From the NCBI GenBank assembly GCA_031253625.1, contig JAIRVZ010000044.1, positions 1-64,000 of the forward strand: DNA of 64,000 nt, given 5' to 3'. This stretch comes from Dysgonamonadaceae bacterium. GTDB taxonomy: Bacteria; Bacteroidota; Bacteroidia; Bacteroidales; Azobacteroidaceae. Positions 9,201 to 15,283 of this stretch are shown here, piece after piece. The position numbers and the translations under genes were made by a program. Positions within the stretch are counted from its first letter, which is position 1, and each line of letters begins with the position of its first letter. The notes beneath the pieces were generated by a model. That model saw only the letters and a list, made by a program, of their open reading frames with translations. It was not told where the DNA came from and did no database searches.

Positions 9201-9733
9201 CCCGTCTTTGAGGGTAAAGCGTTGATACCAAACGAAACTGAGCCGTATGGATCGTTGCTGATCATTCCGGCATGGGTGTCATTTACCCTGAACATCAACG
9301 CATTGTCGTCTGTTGTACCAATAAAATTATCGATAGAATTTGTTCCGTCATTTCCGGTAGTTAGCCAAGCGTTCAAATCAGTTGTTGTGCCGGCATCTTT
9401 CACCCATTTGGAACCATCCCAATAATAAACACCTATTCCATTTCCACCAGTTATGGCAGGGTTTGTATTGTAAACAATTGCCCCTTTCAAATCTGCTACA
9501 TCCGCAGGAGTTTCGCTAAACTGTGTTAAATCGGTTATATTTGTCAAAGATACATTAGCTAATCGCAAGCCCCCGACATAACCGGTTGCTTTGTTACTGT
9601 GTAGTTCCAGTACCGCACCTTTAACAGGTTCGGCATCCTGACCGATTTTTACTTGTGCTTGTATAGTAGCTAACGGCATTAATGCTACCAATACGATTAA
9701 GACTTTTAATTCTTGAATAGTTTTCATAATCAT
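6236..9733 (-). CDS. Giant secreted beta-roll protein with C-terminal S74 chaperone domain
   Basis: 1165 residues; ATG at 9727 (MKTIQELK) is an equally good start. Signal peptide about 1-27 ending IQAQ. Three beta-roll arrays (about 178-457, 610-720, 890-1040) built on N.A.G / N.(I/V).IG turns, like the head repeats of trimeric adhesins. Between them are repeated linker modules (KLEV/KFHI...GF.L.D...TW at 488-540 and 738-790; SYL.AKV at 564-607 and 838-885). The C-terminus (1054-1165) is a peptidase S74 intramolecular chaperone: NASDRRLKHDI with candidate cleavage Ser1056, FIAQDVQ, then a coiled-coil tail. S74 domains help fibres trimerise and then cut themselves off. Cell-surface fibre or adhesin inferred; phage origin not supported by neighbours. 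Confidence 0.85.
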   Translation of the reverse strand: MIMKTIQELKVLIVLVALMPLATIQAQVKIGQDAEPVKGAVLELHSNKATGYVGGLRLANVSLTNITDLTQFSETPADVADLKGAIVYNTNPAITGGNGIGVYYWDGSKWVKDAGTTTDLNAWLTTGNDGTNSIDNFIGTTDDNALMFRVNDTHAGMISNDPYGSVSFGINALPSKTGWNNVAIGGNILKENTSGSYNVAIGNESLGANTSGYYNIGLGGALRGNTTGWNNIGIGSTALYYNTRGGDNIAIGGNPLYKNETGNYNIAMGSGALWSNVSGGNNIAMGNSALHLNIDGGNNVAVGNYALHSNTSGTYNTAIGYFALNGNTTNSYNVAVGYFALDYSKGKENTAVGSMALAYNASGDYNTALGYNALRNNDAGSNNVAIGHSAAAFSTLGNLNVVVGYSAMPYGKGDQNVIIGYRSAPILNEGSRNIIIGNEAAQSLYKGDNNIVIGNKADVSDDTNNQISIGNLIYGTGVTGIRNDGIFEGNIGIGTNTPNAKLEVQALAPYTGFRLVDRGVCQAGYVLTANALGYATWLPPTAPSPWYKVGSIPGAPSTQNTDDSYLMAKVVIGSTVPAKFEPFGATEAQLTVAGGDAIINGITVGTGKGGIHNTAVGTRALRMNTADSNTAVGYIALEDLQTGYGNTAMGSAALSNLRFGNYNTAVGIDALSTMDGDQSYNTALGFMAGSNSFGSHNITIGANTNTEGDYKINIGNLIFATDADGSMSGFSPNDVHHGNLGVGTHDPQTKFHIQTGGKADAPVKGFMLQDGNEKNKGWVLTTDDTGLATWQALPTTGAGASPWHQFPLNMETEGSANVTAANAMAGTGTPSTLNSNNSYLRAKVIVGIKAEEAILKEYAYTQTGQAGYQFYVTGGNASINGVDVGSGSGDYGNTAVGLNALNVITNSNNNSGNVAVGAISGQNIKKGANNVAIGVQAMGGLSGADNPNSADMNTAVGSYALRIIKGTKVNDTPVDGQLNTVLGYGAGCYITTGSKNIMIGVNPNPKSSDTDMTGNNNIIIGNDLGSRGSSSNQVVIGNSSNNAYYMYNTTSWTNASDRRLKHDIKPIGQGVDFVLKLKPVEFLYNNGTGKKSLGFIAQDVQDAMAAENMEGYGLVSQLEGDILGLNTSDLIPVLTKAIQEQQQMIEALQKINEQLEARLKALETK
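6614..7066 (-). repeat. Third beta-roll repeat array (coding)
   Basis: Encodes about residues 890-1040 with irregular N.AVG / N.(I)IG turns interrupted by insertions such as those near residues 905-912 and 965-978. More degenerate than the first array. Confidence 0.65.
7574..7906 (-). repeat. Second beta-roll repeat array (coding)
   Basis: Encodes about residues 610-720: turns NTAVGTRAL, NTAVGYIAL, NTAMGSAAL, NTAVGIDAL, NTALGFMAG, NITIGANT. Spacing is about 16-17 residues. Confidence 0.7.
8363..9202 (-). repeat. First beta-roll repeat array, about 17 turns (coding)
   Basis: Encodes about residues 178-457. The unit is about 17 residues (51 bp), for example GNYNIAMGSGALWSNVS, tandemly repeated with strong conservation of N.A.G.(A)L..N. 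High DNA-level similarity between units makes the tract prone to recombination and copy-number change. Confidence 0.85.
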
Positions 9734-9762
9734 TTCTTTTTTTATTCATTTCTTTTTTTATT
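9731..9762. repeat. Tandem 16-bp duplication at the ribosome-binding region
   Basis: Two adjacent identical copies of CATTTCTTTTTTTATT. Read on the - strand this duplicates the A-rich translation initiation region and an ATG just upstream of the surface-protein start. Confidence 0.8.
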
Positions 9763-9808
9763 TGTCTACATGTATTTTTTAGTGTTTATTCATTAGAGTT
9801 TAAATTAA

Positions 9809-9940
9809 CTCCGGTGTCCTTTATCACACACATAAATAAAAAAGATAAAAAAGAAAACTTTTTTCACAAAAAGCCTGCTGCCGTATTTTCACAAATATGG
9901 ACTGCTAAATTTCCTAATAACGATAAAGGAAACACCGGAG
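9809..9940 (-). ncRNA. Candidate structured 5' leader
   Basis: CTCCGGTGTCCTTTATC at 9809-9825 pairs with 9922-9940 (same sequence inverted, with a 2-base bulge), enclosing 96 bases. Inside are two smaller hairpins: AAAAAAG/CTTTTTT near 9849-9865 and CCGTATTT/AAATATGG near 9891-9910. The structure lies in the transcribed leader of the surface-protein gene, about 75 bases before its start. It is not a riboswitch class I recognise. Confidence 0.45.
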
Positions 9941-10020
9941 ATAATAGAATTATTAAACTTTCACAATTAGCATGTGTTGTGTGAATAATATTGTTGTTAT
10001 TTTTCAATTTATTTACAGCA

Positions 10021-10028
10021 CAAAGATA
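10021..10028 (-). promoter_or_regulatory. -7 box of the surface-protein gene
   Basis: TATCTTTG on the - strand. The expected -33 position (near 10049-10052) has no TTG and falls at the edge of the first direct repeat, as in an activator-dependent promoter. Predicted start near 10015, giving a leader of about 280 bases. Confidence 0.6.
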
Positions 10029-10050
10029 AAACGTAAGGTTAAAAAGGTCA

Positions 10051-10130
10051 TGCCACACAGTCCGAAATCTATGTCACGTAATCCGAAATTTGTGCCATAC
10101 AGTCCGAAAGCTTGCCACACAGTCCGAAAG
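10051..10130. promoter_or_regulatory. Four direct repeats, candidate regulator binding array
   Basis: Units related to TGCCACACAGTCCGAAA start at 10051, 10072, 10093 and 10113, a period of 20-21 bp, about two helical turns. They sit directly upstream of the -7 box at 10021-10028 and just past the end of the TPR-AraC gene. A regulator binding one face of the DNA is the simplest reading. Confidence 0.6.
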
Positions 10131-10180
10131 TTGCGTTGTGTGCTGCAAATTTCAGGTTAATAATAAAATTATTAATGCAT

Positions 10181-11989
10181 TTACGAAGTTGTTGCGATTT
10201 TTCTATATTCGGAGGGAGTAATCCGGTAGTAGTTGCTGAAGAGGCGATAAAATGTTCGTAAAGAACTAAATCCACATTCAGCAATAATGGTTTCGATGGT
10301 TAGGTCGGAATGATCAAGCAGTCGTTTCGCTTCTTCTAATCGCAAGCAGTTGACGTATTCCATTGGAGTCTTTCCGGTAACTGCTTTAATCGCATCAAAC
10401 AGATATGTTCTGTTAGTTGCCAATTTCGGAGCGATTTGATCAATGTCGATATCAGAATTGACGAAAGCCCTATCCTTGAGCAGGTATTCGTGCATGCAGG
10501 AAACGAGTTGCCGCTGTTGCTTGTTACTCTGAAGATTCACGATTTCATCTGCGGCATTCAGTTCGTGTTCTCCTGTGGCCGGAAGTGATTGTATTAATTG
10601 TTCGTATTGTTTAGAAATAATATCCAATTCATCTTTCAGTCGATCTTGTTCTTTAATTTGTCTATATAAACCACGGTTTTTCTTAGTAACTATCCGGCTG
10701 TAATGCATCCATATTCCGAGTAAGATTGCCAGTAAGATGCAGCCACCAAGGGCAAAAAAAAGATAGTTATGGAGGTGTTCTTTTTCGGCAATGTGTTTGT
10801 CTACTTCGTATTGGATACGGATTTCGTCTAATTGGGCACTGTTTTCTAACTGGACGATAGAATCGTTGCGTTCGAAAGCCTTTATAATAACCGAATATGA
10901 TTCTTCCGCACGCCCCATTTTGCTTAATAAGCGAGCTTTTTCCTTTAATAAGTAAATCGTGTAATAATTTGAAAATCCGAGATTAGTACGCCAATCGATG
11001 TTTTTATCAATCCAACCGATGGCACTGTCATACTCATTGCGTCCCTCACAAATAGAGGCTCTGATATTCCATATCAAATGTTGTTCTATAGGGACAATTA
11101 TTGGCTGCAAGGAATCGCAATATAACTCGGCTTCTTCGTATTTTTCTTTGGCGATTTCAGCCAAAGCACAGGTTTTATAATATAATACTAAAAACGGATC
11201 GGGATAACCGAAAGCTTTTTCAAAATCAATCGTATATTTTTTCCAAACAGGCATTAGAGCAAGTAACTCGTTTAGTTTCTTTTGATCAATCAAAGAATTT
11301 GCTAATCCATTGTACCCTTTTGACATTAAATTATAATTAGCAAGGTCAGATTCTTCTTTGATTAGTTTTGACGCATTTCTCATCGTTTCTTGATAGTATT
11401 TTTCGGCTTCGTCATAACGTCCTTCCATATAATATATCTGTGCTATGAGTAAGGTAGCTTGGGTTATTCCATACAAACAATCTTCTTGTTTAGCTTCTGC
11501 ATATATTTGTTTGGCTCCTTCTATAGTACGCTTGTTATTTCCATCCCTTCCTAATAATTGTACCACAGGTACATAAGTGTCGTAGTAGGCTTTATAGGAA
11601 CCATTTTTCTTAAAGATGGGTAGATATTCGTTTGCTTTCCGTCTAAACTCATCATCTTTTAAATGCCTCCATAAATAAATAAGTTCTTCTCTGCAAGCTA
11701 AACTTTCATATTCTTTGTTTTGTTGTTTGCGTGCTTCGCGGATAAAGTCGTTTATGTATTGTAACATTAAATCAACGTCTTCCTCCGAGAGTTGAGAGGA
11801 TTGATCGAACTCTACCAATGCCTTGTATACTTTTAACCTTTCCTCTCCTTGTGTTGATGCAATTACTTTTAGGAGCGAATCTTTTTTATGTAGAAAATTG
11901 TTATTTTGTCCATGAATGGCTGTTATGGAGAAGAAACATATAAATAGGCAAATCAGCCCTCGAGTGAAAAATCGGGTTGTAAGTTTCAT
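10181..11989 (-). CDS. Membrane TPR sensor with cytoplasmic AraC-type DNA-binding domain
   Basis: 602 residues. Signal peptide or first membrane helix about 9-28; a periplasmic TPR-like helical region about 30-395 (repeats such as YMEGRYDEAEKYYQE and KEKYEEAELYCDSL); one membrane helix about 408-428 (LFFALGGCILLAILLGIW); a coiled segment; then an AraC HTH pair about 505-600 (LATNRTYLFDAIKAV, TPMEYVNCLRLEEAKRLL, CGFSSLRTFYRLF, TPSEYR). This one-component layout, sensing outside and binding DNA inside, is common in Bacteroidetes. The neighbouring S74 surface protein and the direct repeats between the two genes suggest its target; this is inference. Confidence 0.88.
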   Translation of the reverse strand: MKLTTRFFTRGLICLFICFFSITAIHGQNNNFLHKKDSLLKVIASTQGEERLKVYKALVEFDQSSQLSEEDVDLMLQYINDFIREARKQQNKEYESLACREELIYLWRHLKDDEFRRKANEYLPIFKKNGSYKAYYDTYVPVVQLLGRDGNNKRTIEGAKQIYAEAKQEDCLYGITQATLLIAQIYYMEGRYDEAEKYYQETMRNASKLIKEESDLANYNLMSKGYNGLANSLIDQKKLNELLALMPVWKKYTIDFEKAFGYPDPFLVLYYKTCALAEIAKEKYEEAELYCDSLQPIIVPIEQHLIWNIRASICEGRNEYDSAIGWIDKNIDWRTNLGFSNYYTIYLLKEKARLLSKMGRAEESYSVIIKAFERNDSIVQLENSAQLDEIRIQYEVDKHIAEKEHLHNYLFFALGGCILLAILLGIWMHYSRIVTKKNRGLYRQIKEQDRLKDELDIISKQYEQLIQSLPATGEHELNAADEIVNLQSNKQQRQLVSCMHEYLLKDRAFVNSDIDIDQIAPKLATNRTYLFDAIKAVTGKTPMEYVNCLRLEEAKRLLDHSDLTIETIIAECGFSSLRTFYRLFSNYYRITPSEYRKIATTS

Positions 11990-12042
11990 TTTGTTATCGC
12001 TATCTTAATTCCTGTGTATGAAAAAATGGTAAATACCAAGTG

Positions 12043-12050
12043 CAAAGATA
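12043..12050 (-). promoter_or_regulatory. -7 box of the TPR-AraC regulator gene
   Basis: TATCTTTG on the - strand, 54 bases before the ATG at 11989. It is divergent from the tpiA promoter 45 bases away. Confidence 0.6.
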
Positions 12051-12094
12051 CAAAACTTTTGCATAATTCTTTTTAATATCTTATGGTTAAATTG

Positions 12095-12102
12095 TATCTT
12101 TG
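12095..12102 (+). promoter_or_regulatory. -7 box of tpiA
   Basis: TATCTTTG, 52 bases before the tpiA start at 12155. No strong -33 TTG is visible at the usual spacing. Confidence 0.6.
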
Positions 12103-12154
12103 TGTCTTCTAATCAAAAGACTGATATATTAACATAAATATTTAAATAATTTCG

Positions 12155-12910
12155 ATGAGAAAAAACATTGTGGCAGGTAACTGGAAAATGAATAACAACC
12201 TGCAAGAAGGATTAAAATTAGCTAAAGATTTAGAAGCTGCATTAGTTGGGAAAAAAGTGAATTGTGACGTGGTTATCGGCACTCCGTTTATTCATTTGGC
12301 TCCGGTTGCAGCAGCTATCGATACAACAAAAATCGGTGTTGCAGCACAAAATTGCGCCGACAAAGCTTCCGGAGCTTATACCGGAGAAGTTTCTGCCGCA
12401 ATGGTTGCGTCTACCGGTGCGAAATATGTAATTTTAGGGCACTCCGAACGTCGCGCTTATTATGGCGAAACCGATGCTATTTTGAAAGAAAAAGTATTAT
12501 TGGCATTGGCCAACGGTTTAACTCCCATTTTTTGCGTAGGTGAAGTGTTGGAAGAAAGAGAGGCTAACAAGCAAGACGAAATTGTTAATTCTCAAATAAA
12601 GAATGCTTTATTTAATCTCTCTGCTGAAGAATTCGGAAAAATCGTTATCGCTTACGAACCCGTTTGGGCTATCGGAACAGGCAAAACTGCCACTTCGGAA
12701 CAGGCTCAGGAAATGCACGCATTTATTCGTGGCGTATTGGCAGCAAAATACGGAGAAAAAGTAGCCGACGAAACTTCAATTCTCTATGGCGGAAGCTGTA
12801 ATGCTGCAAACGCTAAAGAACTTTTCGACAATCCCGATGTAGATGGTGGCCTTATTGGCGGTGCATCTTTAGGAGTTGATAAATTCATGCCGATTATAGA
12901 AGCATTTTAA
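12155..12910 (+). CDS. tpiA: Triosephosphate isomerase
   Basis: 251 residues, normal length. Interconverts dihydroxyacetone phosphate and glyceraldehyde 3-phosphate in glycolysis. Catalytic residues visible: Lys11 (GNWKMN), His96 (LGHSERR), Glu168 ([12 protein letters not shown]), and the phosphate-binding GGS near 208 and GGASLG at the end. Followed after 2 bases by a SPOR gene and then folE, the arrangement found in Bacteroides. Has its own promoter divergent from the AraC gene. Confidence 0.98.
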   Translation: MRKNIVAGNWKMNNNLQEGLKLAKDLEAALVGKKVNCDVVIGTPFIHLAPVAAAIDTTKIGVAAQNCADKASGAYTGEVSAAMVASTGAKYVILGHSERRAYYGETDAILKEKVLLALANGLTPIFCVGEVLEEREANKQDEIVNSQIKNALFNLSAEEFGKIVIAYEPVWAIGTGKTATSEQAQEMHAFIRGVLAAKYGEKVADETSILYGGSCNAANAKELFDNPDVDGGLIGGASLGVDKFMPIIEAF

Positions 12911-12912
12911 TT

Positions 12913-13398
12913 ATGGTTACAGACGTTTTTAGGAGATTCCTCGCTACGCTCGGAATGATGATGGCACTTTTGCCTTTGTGCTGTCATGCACAAACAAGAG
13001 TGACTATCATTGATGAACTTCTCCGGAACGGCTATTCCGGAGGAACGATTTATGTTGAATGCGATTCGAAGATAAAAGCATTGATAGGAGAACCTTTGAT
13101 GGGTCTAAATTCTTCGAATGAAGTATCCGTGAAATTGCCGGGATTTCGAATTCAGGCATTTTCAGGCAGTCAGCAAGGTGATCGATCTGTGGCTGAGGCT
13201 AAAGCCAGAGAGATCAGGAGTTTGTTTCCTGATATATCAATTAATGTAACGTTCAAGTCTCCGGTTTGGCAATTGCGTATCGGTGATTTCCAAACGAGTG
13301 GAGAAGCAACGAATTTTATGAAGGATTTCAAAAAGAAATATCCTGCTTTAGGACGAGAAATGTATGTTGTGTCGGATGAAATTAAAGTCGTTTTTTAG
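12913..13398 (+). CDS. Secreted SPOR-domain protein
   Basis: 161 residues. N-terminal signal peptide ends near CHAQ (residue 27). C-terminal SPOR domain about 78-161 ([28 protein letters not shown]), which binds denuded peptidoglycan glycan strands. Part of the signal peptide (RRFLATLGM) is encoded by a dispersed palindromic repeat at 12932-12957. It lies 2 bases after tpiA and 5 bases before folE, so it is co-transcribed with both. Likely periplasmic; its link to metabolism genes is one of conserved position only. Confidence 0.85.
   Translation: MVTDVFRRFLATLGMMMALLPLCCHAQTRVTIIDELLRNGYSGGTIYVECDSKIKALIGEPLMGLNSSNEVSVKLPGFRIQAFSGSQQGDRSVAEAKAREIRSLFPDISINVTFKSPVWQLRIGDFQTSGEATNFMKDFKKKYPALGREMYVVSDEIKVVF
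12932..12957. repeat. Dispersed palindromic repeat inside a signal-peptide sequence
   Basis: GGAGATTCCTCGCTACGCTC followed by GGAATGA: an imperfect inverted repeat (ATTCC...GGAAT; GCTACGC core) resembling the units at 53021-53095 and 3604-3628. It is read in frame as residues 7-15 of the SPOR protein. Confidence 0.6.
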
Positions 13399-13403
13399 AT
13401 AAA

Positions 13404-13985
13404 ATGGAATCAAACGCGGAAGAACTCAAAAAGAAGGAAGAAATAGCTTTTCATTATAGAAAAATATTAGAACTATTAGGAGAAGATACTGATAGGGAAG
13501 GATTGTTAAAGACTCCCGAAAGAGTTGCTAAATCCCTGATATTCTTCACAAAAGGTTATCGACAAGAGCCGGAAAAGATATTGACTTCAGCTGTGTTTGA
13601 AGAAGACTACCGCCAGATGGTTATCGTGAAAAATATTGATTTCTTTTCTATGTGTGAGCATCATGTCCTTCCTTTTTTTGGGAAAGCGCATGTTGCTTAT
13701 ATCCCCAACGGCAAAGTAACTGGATTGAGCAAAATTCCCCGTATTGTGGATGTTTTTGCCCGTCGCCTGCAAATTCAAGAACGTTTGACTACACAAATCA
13801 AAGATTGCATCCAAAAAACATTGAATCCTTTGGGAGTTATGGTTGTAATTGAGGCGCAACACATGTGTATGCAAATGAGAGGGGTAGAAAAACAAAACTC
13901 AATCACTACTACCTCCGATTTTACCGGCATATTTAATACTGCCAAAACAAGAGAAGAATTTATAAATCTGATAAAAGATAGATAA
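13404..13985 (+). CDS. folE: GTP cyclohydrolase I
   Basis: 193 residues, normal for the bacterial enzyme. Converts GTP to dihydroneopterin triphosphate, the first step of folate synthesis. Zinc ligands visible: Cys84 and His87 in [10 protein letters not shown], Cys155 in QHMCMQMRG; also the KTPERVAK and [15 protein letters not shown] signatures. Last gene of the tpiA-SPOR-folE run, convergent with cysK. folD at 60.8-61.7 kb belongs to the same pathway area. Confidence 0.97.
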   Translation: MESNAEELKKKEEIAFHYRKILELLGEDTDREGLLKTPERVAKSLIFFTKGYRQEPEKILTSAVFEEDYRQMVIVKNIDFFSMCEHHVLPFFGKAHVAYIPNGKVTGLSKIPRIVDVFARRLQIQERLTTQIKDCIQKTLNPLGVMVVIEAQHMCMQMRGVEKQNSITTTSDFTGIFNTAKTREEFINLIKDR

Positions 13986-14016
13986 ATTCTCCCTCATTTT
14001 ATATTTTCATATCTGT

Positions 14017-14964
14017 TTACAACGGATATTCTTCAAAAGCACACAGTACGGTACTTAAATATCTTTCGCCTGTATCGGGAAGTATGACTATAATGTTTTT
14101 TCCTTTGTTTTGAGGCTGTTGGGCTAATTGGAGTACAGCAAAAACAGCTGCTCCCGACGAAATGCCGACCAAAAGTCCTTCGGTTTTTGCCAACTGTCTT
14201 CCTGTGCGAATGGCATCATCGTTTGTTACCGCGATAATTTGATCCACTACCGAGGCATCATAAGTTTTCGGCACAAAGCCGGCTCCGATACCTTGTATTC
14301 CGTGAGGTCCGGGATTTCCGCCCGAAAGAACGGGAGAATCTGCCGGTTCTACTGCTACAATACGAATATTGGGATTAAGTTCTTTCAGTCGTTTTCCTGT
14401 TCCGCTTATAGTTCCGCCTGTACCCACGCCCGCCACAAGGATGTCGACGTTTCCATCGGTATCGCACCAAATTTCTTCTGCGGTGGTGTGAGCATGTATG
14501 GCAGGATTAGCCGGATTTTCAAACTGTTGGAGAATAATCGAATTCGGAATTTCGGTTTGTAATTCCTCTGCTTTGGCGATTGCACCTTTCATCCCTTTTG
14601 CACCTTCGGTCAGTACAAGTTCCGCATTAAGTGCTTTCAACAGATTTCGCCGTTCAATGCTCATGGTTTCGGGCATAGTTAGTATTAGGCGATAACCTTT
14701 TGTAGCAGCCACATACGCCAATCCGACACCTGTGTTTCCACTTGTCGGCTCAATGATAACCGAGCCTTGTTTCAGTGTACCTCGTTTTTCGGCATCGTCG
14801 ATCATTGCAAAAGCAATACGGTCTTTCACGCTGCCCAACGGGTTAAAATACTCAAGTTTACCGATGATATGAGCCTCAGCATTGTGTAATTCGGCAAAAT
14901 TTCCTAACTCCAACAAAGGAGTGTTGCCAATCAAATCCGTTAATTTTTTTGCTATTTGTGCCAT
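14017..14964 (-). CDS. cysK: Cysteine synthase A (O-acetylserine sulfhydrylase)
   Basis: 315 residues. PLP enzyme making cysteine from O-acetylserine and sulfide. PLP Lys47 in GSVKDR, the PTSGNTG loop at 73-79, the phosphate-binding [10 protein letters not shown], and SSGAAV near the C-terminus. Cytosolic. It lies 17 bases after the small DUF4834 gene on the same strand. Confidence 0.96.
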   Translation of the reverse strand: MAQIAKKLTDLIGNTPLLELGNFAELHNAEAHIIGKLEYFNPLGSVKDRIAFAMIDDAEKRGTLKQGSVIIEPTSGNTGVGLAYVAATKGYRLILTMPETMSIERRNLLKALNAELVLTEGAKGMKGAIAKAEELQTEIPNSIILQQFENPANPAIHAHTTAEEIWCDTDGNVDILVAGVGTGGTISGTGKRLKELNPNIRIVAVEPADSPVLSGGNPGPHGIQGIGAGFVPKTYDASVVDQIIAVTNDDAIRTGRQLAKTEGLLVGISSGAAVFAVLQLAQQPQNKGKNIIVILPDTGERYLSTVLCAFEEYPL

Positions 14965-14981
14965 AATGCAGTATTCGGAAA

Positions 14982-15218
14982 TTATTTAATTTCTTCATAA
15001 TCAACATATTCCCCTTCTTCTTTGGAGATTACTTTAGAAGAGTTATGTTTTGTGCCTGTATAGTCTGTTTTGTTCCGTTGTTCTCTTGATGATTGTTGTC
15101 CTGCGTTATTACTCCATCCTCCGAAAAGAAGGCGGAAAATAAACTTCACGATAGAAAAGCCAAAAGCAAGAACCAAGAAAATAAAAATAAAAAAAAGAAA
15201 TAGAAGAAATTTCAGCAT
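14982..15218 (-). CDS. Small membrane protein, DUF4834 type
   Basis: 78 residues from the ATG at 15218 ([12 protein letters not shown]). An earlier start at 15266 is ruled out by a -7 box lying between the two. One long hydrophobic helix (about 2-30), then a polar tail ending [12 protein letters not shown]. This matches a small Bacteroidetes family (DUF4834) of unknown function. Located between mscS and cysK, likely co-transcribed with cysK. Confidence 0.7.
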   Translation of the reverse strand: MLKFLLFLFFIFIFLVLAFGFSIVKFIFRLLFGGWSNNAGQQSSREQRNKTDYTGTKHNSSKVISKEEGEYVDYEEIK

Positions 15219-15240
15219 TTTTAAAATATTTAGTATTATG

Positions 15241-15248
15241 CAAAGATA
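15241..15248 (-). promoter_or_regulatory. -7 box of the DUF4834-cysK unit
   Basis: TATCTTTG on the - strand, 22 bases before the ATG at 15218; it fixes the start of the DUF4834 gene. Confidence 0.65.
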
Positions 15249-15283
15249 CGATTTTCTTTTTATCACCCAAGCATATTCCGAAT

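Larger units (their letters stand above)
9734..10180 (-). other. 447-base non-coding control region of the surface-protein gene
   Basis: No gene supported. From upstream to downstream on the - strand it holds four direct repeats (10051-10130), a -7 promoter box (10021-10028), a leader of about 280 bases with a long closing stem (9809-9825 with 9922-9940), and a duplicated initiation region (9731-9762). Small open frames here, such as 9972-10160 on +, consist of repeat and AT-rich sequence without coding character. Confidence 0.65.

Noticed and set aside
6236-9733. Prophage tail-fibre gene in a prophage
   Set aside because: No capsid, terminase, portal, lysis or integrase genes are nearby; the neighbours are core metabolism genes and a membrane AraC-type regulator, and the protein has a signal peptide.
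10051-10130. CRISPR-like array
   Set aside because: Only four short units with a 20-21 bp period, no room for unique spacers, and no cas gene. A regulator binding array fits better.
9864-10160. Small genes at 9864-10058 (-) and 9972-10160 (+)
   Set aside because: They overlap the leader, promoter and direct repeats; composition is AT-rich and repeat-derived, with no ribosome-binding context or recognisable protein.
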